Positions 16,525 to 23,527 of a stretch of DNA of 64,000 nucleotides are shown here, piece by piece. A model generated the notes under the pieces. That model was not told the origin of the DNA. It searched no databases and saw nothing but the letters and a program-made list of their open reading frames with translations. The position numbers and the translations under genes are program-made. How positions within the stretch are numbered: the stretch's first letter is position 1; the number at the start of each line of letters is the position of its first letter. Source of the DNA: Aestuariimicrobium sp. p3-SID1156 (GTDB lineage Bacteria; Actinomycetota; Actinomycetes; Propionibacteriales; Propionibacteriaceae); NCBI RefSeq assembly GCF_025144225.1, contig NZ_JALXXB010000010.1:1-64000 (forward strand). Reading direction: 5' to 3'.

Positions 16525-17004
16525 ATGGCGCTCAATGACTTCGAGGAGCTGGTGGTGCGTGAGCAGGCCGGTGTGCTGCGGCTGGCCTGGGCGCTCACCG
16601 GCAATCCCGAGGACGCCCGAGACCTCGCCCAGGAGGCCCTGATCCGCGCCTTCACCAAGCAGCGGCTCGTCCTCCGCGCGAAGGTCCCGCGGGCCTATCT
16701 GCGCACGATCGTGCTAAACACGTGGCGCTCGCAGCGTCGACGGCCCGAGAGCCCCAGGGCAGAAGTCCCCGACTCCCCCACCGAGGACGCCATCGCCCTC
16801 GAACGCCAAGCCCTGGTCGCCGCGCTCGCCCAACTGCCCCAGCAGCAGCGGGCCGTGGTGGCGCTGCGCCACCTGGATGACCTCAGCGTCCGTGAGACGG
16901 CCGCCGCGCTGGGCTGCAGCGAGCAGACCGTCACCACCCAGACCGCCCGAGCGCTTGACCGGCTGCGGTCCAATCCCGTCCTGCGTGACCTCGTGGAGGT
17001 GTGA
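16525..17004 (+). CDS. RNA polymerase sigma factor, SigE family (ECF type)
   Basis: This 159-residue group 4 sigma factor has region 2 (AGVLRLAWALTGNPEDARDLAQEALIRAF by its helical pattern, core DARDLAQEALIRAF) and region 4 with the helix-turn-helix LSVRETAAALGCSEQTVTTQ. It would direct RNA polymerase to stress or envelope promoters. Start ATG16525 has the strong RBS ggaggaggaa; an upstream GTG is not needed. The next gene starts one base after its stop and encodes a membrane protein, probably its regulator. Confidence 0.88.
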   Translation: MALNDFEELVVREQAGVLRLAWALTGNPEDARDLAQEALIRAFTKQRLVLRAKVPRAYLRTIVLNTWRSQRRRPESPRAEVPDSPTEDAIALERQALVAALAQLPQQQRAVVALRHLDDLSVRETAAALGCSEQTVTTQTARALDRLRSNPVLRDLVEV

Positions 17005-17005
17005 G

Positions 17006-17554
17006 ATGACCGATCGTTTGAGGCAGCTGGTGCCGGACCTGGAACCGCTGGACCTGTGGCAGGTGCACCGGGAAGCGCTGCGACGCCGTCGACGCCAGCA
17101 CCTGGTCATTGCGGTGGCGCTGGTGTCTGCGCTCGCCCTGGTGGTCGGGGCCACGATTCGCTGGTGGCCACGAGCCATTCTCGCCGAGCCTGCCGCGACG
17201 CCAACATCCATGACACCGACAGCCACGACGTGTCCCACCCCCGTGCCGCGGAATGGCGTCTTTGAGATCGCTGGCTATGCCAGCGGCATCTACTGGAACG
17301 GTGGGGACTTCTACGTCCTCGAGCCGACGCTGACCGCCGAGCCCGGCAAACGCATCGGCACCGTGCCCTGCAACATCGTGGACATCCAGGACAAGGCCAG
17401 GGCCATCTGGCGCGGCTCGTGGCCCGATGGCTCCTCCACTGCCACCCGCGTGGGGGCGGCCATCGCGGTCCAGAAGGGTAGCCCGGAGTCCTGCCGCATT
17501 GCCGTCGACATGGGCAAGGGGAAGTGGGGCGTCTTCCAGTCCAAGGAGTGCTGA
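17006..17554 (+). CDS. Membrane protein paired with SigE-type sigma factor, putative regulator
   Basis: This 182-residue protein has a basic cytosolic N-terminus of about 32 residues, one membrane helix at about 33-52 (LVIAVALVSALALVVGA), a Thr/Pro spacer, and an exported domain of about 115 residues with four Cys. It follows the sigma gene in what looks like one operon. It lacks the HxxxCxxC zinc anti-sigma motif, and its cytosolic part is short for an anti-sigma domain. An anti-sigma or signal-sensing role is inferred only from position. The exported domain matches no family I recognise. Confidence 0.62.
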   Translation: MTDRLRQLVPDLEPLDLWQVHREALRRRRRQHLVIAVALVSALALVVGATIRWWPRAILAEPAATPTSMTPTATTCPTPVPRNGVFEIAGYASGIYWNGGDFYVLEPTLTAEPGKRIGTVPCNIVDIQDKARAIWRGSWPDGSSTATRVGAAIAVQKGSPESCRIAVDMGKGKWGVFQSKEC

Positions 17555-17555
17555 C

Positions 17556-18380
17556 TCAGCGTGTGGGCAGTGACCCGACGTGGATCTCGTGGGCGGTGTT
17601 CACGAAGGCGGGCAGCAGGCGACGACTGATGCCCTGGAAACGTTCGGCGTCCCCGGTGGTGAGGAAGAGCCGGTGCGACCCATCGCGGTTCGGGGTGGCC
17701 AGCCGGAGGTCGTTGAGCACTCGCCAGGTCTCCTGCGCGGCTTCCGACGACGAGCTGACCAGGTTCACCGCATCACCCATGACGTAGCTGACCACCCCCT
17801 CAAGTAGCGGGTAGTGGGTGCAACCCAGGATCAGGGTGTCACAGCCAGCGCGCTTGATGGGCGCCAGGTAGTCGCGGGCCACGGCCAGCACCTCCGGCCC
17901 CGAGGTGATGCCGGCCTCGACGAACTCCACGAACCGTGGGCAGGGGCTGGTGGTGACGGCAACGCCCGGGTTGGCCGCCAGGGCGTCCTCGTAGGCCATC
18001 GAGATGGCCGTCGCCTTCGTGCAGATCACGCCGATGCGTCCATTGCGGGTCACCGCTGCCGCCCGGCGAGCTGCGGGGAGCACCACCTCGACAATCGGGA
18101 CGTCGTAGCGTTCGCGGGCATCGCGCAGCACCACGGCGGACGCGGTGTTGCACGCGATGACCAGGGCTTTCACACCGTGGTTGACCAGCTTGTCGAGGCA
18201 TTCCAGCGCAAACCTGCGCACCTCGGCGATCGGACGCGGCCCATAGGGCGCCCGGGCGGTGTCGCCGACGTAGACGATGTCCTCGTTCGGCAGTACGTCG
18301 GCGATGGCACGGGCCACCGTGAGCCCGCCGAATCCCGAGTCGAAGACTCCGATCGGCGCGGTGGGCTCAATCTCGTTCAT
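17556..18380 (-). CDS. murI: Glutamate racemase
   Basis: MurI interconverts L- and D-glutamate to supply D-Glu for peptidoglycan. It has 274 residues. Both catalytic cysteines are present: IACNTASA in the N-terminal half and [10 protein letters not shown] in the C-terminal half; [17 protein letters not shown] is the family opening. ATG18380 overlaps the DUF2017 stop by ATGA, indicating coupling, and is preferred over ATG18395. The murI stop lies one base from the end of the convergent sigma partner gene. Confidence 0.96.
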   Translation of the reverse strand: MNEIEPTAPIGVFDSGFGGLTVARAIADVLPNEDIVYVGDTARAPYGPRPIAEVRRFALECLDKLVNHGVKALVIACNTASAVVLRDARERYDVPIVEVVLPAARRAAAVTRNGRIGVICTKATAISMAYEDALAANPGVAVTTSPCPRFVEFVEAGITSGPEVLAVARDYLAPIKRAGCDTLILGCTHYPLLEGVVSYVMGDAVNLVSSSSEAAQETWRVLNDLRLATPNRDGSHRLFLTTGDAERFQGISRRLLPAFVNTAHEIHVGSLPTR

Positions 18381-18970
18381 TCGGGCAGGACGCATTCCAG
18401 CAGGGACTCCAGCATCCATCCCAGCCAGGAATAGAAGGTGTGCAGCCAGGCGCGCGGGTCCTCATCAGGACGCTCCGCCACATCGTGACTGGTGATCTCG
18501 TCAGTGATGCCCAGCATCACCGACAGCACGAGCCTGAGTGAGTTCAGCGTCTTCAGCCAGGCATCGATGTGCTCCTGGCGGATGCGGACCTCGCCGCGGG
18601 ACACCTTGCCCAGGTCATCCAGCACCACCTGGGCGGCGGACAGTTTGGCGGCCCGCTGCTCGGGTTCGGTGAAGCGGCGATAGTCGCTCGCGGCCTCCGG
18701 GTCGTCGATGTAGGCCGGCGGGAACAGTCGCTCGGTGACCGGGTCGCGCTCGTCGTCGAGGTGCTCGTCCTCGATGCTGGGTTCCTGGCCGAAGCTTCGT
18801 TCCCACGCAGCAAACGGGTCGTCCTCGGAGAGCTCATGGGGCTGCGGGCCCACCGGGCGTCCATCGTCGATGAGGGTGATGTACTCCGAAACCGACTGGC
18901 TCAGTAGCTGCAATTCGTCGCGGTCGACCTGCAGCCACACCTCAGACCCGATGTGGCGGAAACGTCCCAC
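18377..18970 (-). CDS. DUF2017 family protein
   Basis: This 197-residue, acidic, probably cytosolic actinobacterial protein has no signal peptide or membrane segment. The N-terminal [20 protein letters not shown] and the C-terminal helical block [14 protein letters not shown] are typical of DUF2017. In many actinobacteria it sits between clpS and murI or a Mov34-type peptidase gene, as here between clpS and murI. Its function is unknown; the neighbourhood hints at proteolysis. Confidence 0.85.
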   Translation of the reverse strand: MGRFRHIGSEVWLQVDRDELQLLSQSVSEYITLIDDGRPVGPQPHELSEDDPFAAWERSFGQEPSIEDEHLDDERDPVTERLFPPAYIDDPEAASDYRRFTEPEQRAAKLSAAQVVLDDLGKVSRGEVRIRQEHIDAWLKTLNSLRLVLSVMLGITDEITSHDVAERPDEDPRAWLHTFYSWLGWMLESLLECVLPE

Positions 18971-18973
18971 GCC

Positions 18974-19288
18974 TCACTCCGCCCTGTCCACGGTGGCCCA
19001 GAGGCCGAAACCGTGCATGGCGGCCACGTCGCGCTCCATCTCCTCGCGAGAGCCGGTGGAGACCACCGCCTTGCCCTCGTTGTGGACCTGCAGCATCAGC
19101 TGTTCGGCCTTCTCCCGGGAGTACTTGAAGTAGCTGGTGAACACGTGGGTCACATAGCTCATCAGGTTGACCGGGTCGTCCCAGACCAGCGTGATCCACG
19201 CCTTGGCGAGGTCCACGTGCTCCTCGACCTGCTCGACGGTCGCCGTGCCGCCCTGCGGGCCATCACCGGAGGGAAAAGCTGTGGACAT
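18974..19288 (-). CDS. clpS: ATP-dependent Clp protease adaptor ClpS
   Basis: ClpS delivers N-end-rule substrates to ClpAP/ClpCP. The 104-residue product contains [16 protein letters not shown], the D-D-P-x-N-x-M-x-Y-V signature that makes the N-degron pocket, and the ClpA-contact motif [20 protein letters not shown]19288 lies 7 nt behind CAGAAT and is preferred to ATG19297. DUF2017 follows after three bases. It is divergent from pncB. Confidence 0.94.
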   Translation of the reverse strand: MSTAFPSGDGPQGGTATVEQVEEHVDLAKAWITLVWDDPVNLMSYVTHVFTSYFKYSREKAEQLMLQVHNEGKAVVSTGSREEMERDVAAMHGFGLWATVDRAE

Positions 19289-19329
19289 ACCCTCCATTCT
19301 GGCACGGCGTGAGCCCTAGGCTGGCGACC

Positions 19330-20670
19330 ATGACCACGTCGCTGCTGACCGACCATTACGAACTGACGATGGTGCGCGCCGCCCGAGCGTCCGGAACCGC
19401 CGGGCGGCGCAGCGTCTTCGAGCTCTTCCCCCGGCGACTGCCCGAAGGACGCCGCTATGGCGTGGTCGCCGGCGTCGGCCGTGCGCTCAAGGCGCTGGAG
19501 GACTTCCGTTTCGACCAGGACGACATCCGGTTCCTGCTCGACAAGAACGTGATCGACGACGGCCTGGCCGACTGGCTCGCGGACTACCGGTTCACCGGCA
19601 ACATCTGGGGCTACCCCGAGGGCGAGATCTACTTCCCCGGCTCGCCCCTGCTGGTGGTCGAGGGCAGCTTCGAGGAGGCGGTCCTCCTCGAGACGCTCTT
19701 CCTGAGCATCTACAATCACGACTCCGCGATCGCGTCGGCAGCGAGCCGGATGTCCGCGATGGCAGATGGGCGTCCGATCATCGAGATGGGTTCGCGGCGC
19801 ACCCAGGAGATGAGCGCGGTCGCCGCGGCGCGTGCCGCCTACATCGCCGGTTTCAGCTCCACCTCGAACCTCGAGGCCGGACGCACCTGGGGCATCCCCA
19901 CCTCCGGTACTGCCGCCCACTCCTTCACCCTGCTGCACGACACCGAGGAGGAGGCCTTCGCAGCCCAGATCAAGGTTCTCGGCGAGGACACCACCCTGCT
20001 GACCGACACCTACGACGTCGAGCAGGCGGTGCGCGCCGGCGTCCGCCTGACCGGGGGACGCCTGGGGGCGGTGCGACTCGACTCCGGCGACCTGGCGATC
20101 GCCGCGCGCGAGGTCAGGGACCTCCTCGACGACCTGGGGGCGGAACAGACCCGGATCATCGTGACCTCAGACCTGGACGAGTGGCAGATCGCGGCCCTGC
20201 GCGGCGCCCCGGTGGACGGCTTCGGCGTCGGCACCTCGGTGGTCACTGGTTCAGGCCACCCGACCTGCGGCTTCGTCTACAAGCTGGTCGCACGCGCCGA
20301 CTCCGCCGACGGGCCGCTGGCGCCCGTGGCGAAGAAGTCACTCAACAAGAACACCGTGGGGGGCCGCAAGTATGCCCTTCGCCGCGTGGACGAACAGGGA
20401 GTCGCCCGGGCCGAGATCATCGGGATCGAGGCCCAGCCCAAGGACGACGGCAACGACCGCGAACTACTGGTCCAGCTGGTCCGGGATGGTGAGGTTATCG
20501 CGCACGAGTCCGCCGACGCGGCCCGGGAGCGGCACCTGCGCGTCCGCAGTGAACTGCCCCGCTCGGCCCTGCGCGTGAGCAAGGGTGAGCCCGCGATCCC
20601 GACGATCATGCTCGACGACGACGGCGACCTGGTGAACAACCCCTACGTGAAGGGCCCCGTCACGATCTGA
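19330..20670 (+). CDS. pncB: Nicotinate phosphoribosyltransferase
   Basis: PncB makes nicotinate mononucleotide from nicotinate and PRPP, the salvage entry to NAD. It has 446 residues, the actinobacterial short form. The opening SLLTDHYELTMVRAAR, the mid segment PTSGTAAHSFTLLH with the autophosphorylated His, and VRLDSGDLA / SDLDEW are family motifs. ATG19330 sits 7 nt after TAGGCT (19317-19322), the leaderless pattern. It borders the accessory islet that begins about 25 bases after its stop. Confidence 0.96.
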   Translation: MTTSLLTDHYELTMVRAARASGTAGRRSVFELFPRRLPEGRRYGVVAGVGRALKALEDFRFDQDDIRFLLDKNVIDDGLADWLADYRFTGNIWGYPEGEIYFPGSPLLVVEGSFEEAVLLETLFLSIYNHDSAIASAASRMSAMADGRPIIEMGSRRTQEMSAVAAARAAYIAGFSSTSNLEAGRTWGIPTSGTAAHSFTLLHDTEEEAFAAQIKVLGEDTTLLTDTYDVEQAVRAGVRLTGGRLGAVRLDSGDLAIAAREVRDLLDDLGAEQTRIIVTSDLDEWQIAALRGAPVDGFGVGTSVVTGSGHPTCGFVYKLVARADSADGPLAPVAKKSLNKNTVGGRKYALRRVDEQGVARAEIIGIEAQPKDDGNDRELLVQLVRDGEVIAHESADAARERHLRVRSELPRSALRVSKGEPAIPTIMLDDDGDLVNNPYVKGPVTI

Positions 20671-20693
20671 AATCCAGGTTCCGGGGCGATTGT

Positions 20694-20744
20694 GTCCAAA
20701 TATTCACTGCGTCCATGTAACATGGACATATGGAAGTTTTGGAC
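20694..20744. promoter_or_regulatory. Nested palindromic operator over the toxin-antitoxin promoter
   Basis: A perfect inner palindrome gtccatgt-a-acatggac (20711-20727) is flanked at exactly 10 bases each side by gtccaaa (20694-20700) and tttggac (20738-20744). Both share centre 20719. The predicted -10 TAACAT (20718-20723) lies inside the core, and the antitoxin ATG at 20730 lies between the core and the right arm. Autorepression by the AbiEi-like protein is inferred. Confidence 0.75.
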
Positions 20745-21737
20745 GCTCCGGAATTGCTTGGCTCTGCCCTGGGCGAGCTGGCCGCACACGGCCTGTCCGT
20801 CGAACTGCTGGGAGAAATTCCTCACGGCAACTCTGATTCCCTGGCAGATGCGCGTCTGAGGCTTGGGTGGCGACGGCACTCCCAGGAGTTCCGCGTGGGC
20901 GTCAAGAAGCACTTGCGACCTGCCACTGCTGCGCTCTCCCTGGAGAAGCTGGCCCGTCTGGACGACTCATTGCTGATCGCAGACCGGGTCACGGGAGAAG
21001 TCGCCCACCTGGCGCGAGAGATGGGAGTCGCCTACGCCGACGCCGCTGGCAATGCTTGGATCAGAGCGTCCAACTTTCTGATTGACGTACAGGGACGGAC
21101 ATCCACCATCACTCAAGATCGGCTGCCGTCGGGATTCACCAAGACGGACCTTCGGGTCATCATCGCCCTGGTCACGCATCCCGGAGCAGCACACCTTGCA
21201 GCACGGGAACTCGCACAGCTCATCGGGATCTCGCACGGCGCCGCACACCTGACCACCAGAAAACTCCGAGAGCGCGGATACCTGTCACCCAGTGGGTTGC
21301 GACGCGGTCGATCGCTTCTTGACGAATGGACCCAGGCCTATCTGGCGCGGGGCGGCGCGCACAGGCAATCCCGTCGCGGCTACATTGACCCGGACATCGA
21401 CCTCCCGTCGACGCTCGCGCGCGCCGGAGCGACCCACCTGAGCGGCGAACTGGCTGGCAGCCTACTCGGATGGCCAATACGCCCCACGACCGCTGTCGTC
21501 TACGCGTCTGTACCCACCGAGGTCGCTCGCAGCCTGCGGCTGCGCTCGCACGGCGACGGTCGAGCGGTGGAAGTGAGAACACCCCTGCTCGGGCCAACGG
21601 ACAATCCGCCCGGCATCGCGGCGAGCATGGTCATCCGGGCGGATATGTTGACCAGCATGGACCCCCGGCAGATCGAAGTCGCAGAGAGAGCACTCCACGA
21701 TGACCCGAACCTTCGACGTCTCATCGAGACTGCCTGA
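20730..21737 (+). CDS. AbiEi-like antitoxin / transcription regulator (type IV TA family)
   Basis: This 335-residue protein has a central winged-helix region (FTKTDLRVIIALVTHPGAAH, then ARELAQLIGISHGAAHLT), with an N-terminal domain and a C-terminal domain resembling the long AbiEi-type regulators that pair with nucleotidyltransferase genes. It overlaps the downstream nucleotidyltransferase by 38 bases. It has no membrane segment. The palindromic promoter under its start codon suggests it represses itself. Codon use and base composition look less GC-rich than pncB, consistent with acquisition. Antitoxin function is inferred from architecture and pairing. Confidence 0.7.
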   Translation: MEVLDAPELLGSALGELAAHGLSVELLGEIPHGNSDSLADARLRLGWRRHSQEFRVGVKKHLRPATAALSLEKLARLDDSLLIADRVTGEVAHLAREMGVAYADAAGNAWIRASNFLIDVQGRTSTITQDRLPSGFTKTDLRVIIALVTHPGAAHLAARELAQLIGISHGAAHLTTRKLRERGYLSPSGLRRGRSLLDEWTQAYLARGGAHRQSRRGYIDPDIDLPSTLARAGATHLSGELAGSLLGWPIRPTTAVVYASVPTEVARSLRLRSHGDGRAVEVRTPLLGPTDNPPGIAASMVIRADMLTSMDPRQIEVAERALHDDPNLRRLIETA

Positions 21738-22539
21738 GGGCATCCCCGAGGCACTCACTGTCCTCGACGGGCACCTTCGTAAGATGAGGGTGCCTTACCT
21801 CGTCATTGGAGCTCTTGCGCGGGACGTCACGACTTCTCTTATTCAAGACGCTGAACCCGAGCGCGCGACGAGAGATATCGACCTGGCCATCCGCGTTGAC
21901 TCGATGGAACAATTCCGCGTCGCGACGCAGGGCTTGGACCGCATCGGACAATCAGAGCACAAGTTCATGGCCGCCGGCGTTGAGGTCGACCTCGTCCCCT
22001 TCGGGGATATCGCAGCCGACGGCATGCTTGAGTTCACGGACTCGATTCTCGACATCAGGGGGCTGAGTCAGGCCGCCGAGCACAGCGATCGCGTCAGAGT
22101 CAGCGCCGACCTCATCGTCGACACGGCGTCGGTTCCTGCGCTCGCCATCCTGAAGATTCTCGCCTGGAATGCCCGAGGTTCATCGAACCCCAAGGACGCC
22201 ATCGATCTTGGCCACCTCTTCCGCGCTGTCGCGGAGAAGCCGTACGCGGACACGGCGTGGGAACACAGCAGCGCCGGACCCCTCGTGAACTACGACGGAT
22301 CACTCATCGGCGCCGCATGGCTGGGATTTGAAGCTGCGCGAATCAGCGACGAAGAGACACACGCCGCCGTCCATGATGTCCTGACATCGCGCAGAATGGA
22401 ACTCGCGCACGACCTGCGGAGCAGCCGCGCCACGGAGCGGCTTGATGCAGAGAGACTCGACGTGTTCTCTCAAGCATTCTCAAGTGTTCAGAAATGGACC
22501 TGTGGACAACGGGGTCAAGAACGCTCCCACCTCCCATGA
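21700..22539 (+). CDS. AbiEii-like nucleotidyltransferase, putative toxin
   Basis: This 279-residue protein has a nucleotidyltransferase fold: VIGALARDV, then RDIDLAIRVDS with the two metal Asp residues, and a third acidic site in GVEVDLVPFGDI. This is the layout of type IV toxins that modify tRNA or other targets (AbiEii, MenT). The usual G-S pair of the first motif is G-A here. It overlaps its partner antitoxin by 38 bases and shares its low-GC look. It could instead be a non-toxic relative; activity has to be tested. Confidence 0.72.
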   Translation: MTRTFDVSSRLPEGIPEALTVLDGHLRKMRVPYLVIGALARDVTTSLIQDAEPERATRDIDLAIRVDSMEQFRVATQGLDRIGQSEHKFMAAGVEVDLVPFGDIAADGMLEFTDSILDIRGLSQAAEHSDRVRVSADLIVDTASVPALAILKILAWNARGSSNPKDAIDLGHLFRAVAEKPYADTAWEHSSAGPLVNYDGSLIGAAWLGFEAARISDEETHAAVHDVLTSRRMELAHDLRSSRATERLDAERLDVFSQAFSSVQKWTCGQRGQERSHLP

Positions 22540-22546
22540 TCCCGGT

Positions 22547-22966
22547 ATGAGTTTCGAAGACCTGCCCAGGGACTGGGCGAGCAAGCCCCTGTGGGACAAC
22601 AACCTGGCCGACGTCGTGGACCTCCTGTTCAGTCTCGACGACCGCCTCAACAATGGCCTGCTCTTCCTGACGAGCCATTCCGACGGCATCCCGATTCGTG
22701 CACCTTTCATGGGAGAGGACATGAACTGGCGCAACCACGACTTCGTCGACCGGCTCGACGTCATGGCGGACGAGATCAGCAACCACGCCAGCCACATCCT
22801 GGTCGCCTTCGGGCACAGCGAGCCGGGCGTCACGAGCAATGACCTGGCGTGGCGCAAGCGCCTTGAAGCCCTGTTCGGACGCCACGGGCTCACCGCGATC
22901 GGCTTCTTCGCGGCAGATCCCCATGGCGTCCATCCGGTGCCCAACGCACCGGCCCTGGTGGAATGA
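22547..22966 (+). CDS. Uncharacterised 139-aa protein inside the TA islet
   Basis: The product is a soluble protein of 139 residues, starting at ATG22547 with CATGAT six bases upstream and no RBS. It has a helical N-terminus (LADVVDLLFSLDDRLNNGLLFLT), a short strand GIPIRAPFMGE, and a C-terminal strand/helix pattern with LVAFGHSE, DLAWRKRLEALF and FFAADPHGVHPVP. I recall similar unnamed actinobacterial proteins but no function. It starts 7 bases after the nucleotidyltransferase and precedes yefM. GC content looks higher than the preceding pair, so it may not share their origin. Confidence 0.65.
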   Translation: MSFEDLPRDWASKPLWDNNLADVVDLLFSLDDRLNNGLLFLTSHSDGIPIRAPFMGEDMNWRNHDFVDRLDVMADEISNHASHILVAFGHSEPGVTSNDLAWRKRLEALFGRHGLTAIGFFAADPHGVHPVPNAPALVE

Positions 22967-22985
22967 GCCAGCCGGCGTCACCTGC

Positions 22986-23003
22986 TGTACGCTTTTACGT
23001 ACA
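22986..23003. promoter_or_regulatory. YefM-type operator
   Basis: Half-sites tgtacg (22986-22991) and cgtaca (22998-23003) form an inverted repeat with a 12-bp centre-to-centre distance, next to the yefM RBS (aggagg, 23003-23008). Paired TGTACA-core sites 12 bp apart are, as I recall, the layout of the E. coli yefM-yoeB operator. Confidence 0.65.
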
Positions 23004-23013
23004 GGAGGCACAC

Positions 23014-23268
23014 ATGCGCACCATGAGCTATAGGGAATCCAGGTCTCGTTACGCGGAAGTTCTCGACAGCGTCGTGAACGATCGTGAAGAGGTGGTCATC
23101 ACGCGCGCCGGCCACGACCCCGTGGTCATCGTCGCGCTGGATGAGTACGAATCCCTGCGGGAAACCGCGCACCTCATGCACTCTCCCGCCAATGCCCGGC
23201 GACTACTCGACGCCATCGAGCGGCTCGAGGCCGGGCGAGGCGAGCAGCACGCACTCACCGATGACTGA
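23014..23268 (+). CDS. yefM: Antitoxin YefM (Phd/YefM family)
   Basis: This 84-residue antitoxin neutralises YoeB and represses the operon. The DNA-binding N-terminus MRTMSYRESRSRYAEVLDSV and the core VVITRAGHDPVVIVALDEYESL are typical; the C-terminal acidic/helical tail (residues 55-84) would wrap the toxin. ATG23014 has the RBS aggagg. The yoeB start lies 8 bases inside its end. Confidence 0.95.
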   Translation: MRTMSYRESRSRYAEVLDSVVNDREEVVITRAGHDPVVIVALDEYESLRETAHLMHSPANARRLLDAIERLEAGRGEQHALTDD

Positions 23269-23527
23269 CGTCCTGTTGGTCTGGGACGCCAATGCCTGGG
23301 AGGACTACCTCTGGTGGCAGGCCCAGGACCGCAGCGTCGTGAAACGGATCAACGCACTGCTCCGGGACATCCAGCGACACGGCAACGAAGGCATCGGCAA
23401 GCCGGAACCCCTCCGTCACAACTTCGCCGGCTACTGGTGCCGCCGCATCACCGGGGAGCATCGGCTCATCTACAAGCTGGCCGACGGCGAGGTCAGGATC
23501 GCCGCCTGCCGCTACCACTACAGCTGA
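23261..23527 (+). CDS. yoeB: Toxin YoeB (Txe/YoeB mRNA interferase)
   Basis: YoeB is a ribosome-dependent endoribonuclease that cuts mRNA in the A site. The 88-residue product keeps the family signature from WEDYLWWQAQD through GKPEPLRHN and RRITGEHRLIY to RYHYS, including the catalytic Glu, Arg and C-terminal His/Tyr, so it appears active. It overlaps yefM by 8 bases. Its end overlaps the convergent malQ end by 10 bases. Confidence 0.96.
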   Translation: MTDVLLVWDANAWEDYLWWQAQDRSVVKRINALLRDIQRHGNEGIGKPEPLRHNFAGYWCRRITGEHRLIYKLADGEVRIAACRYHYS

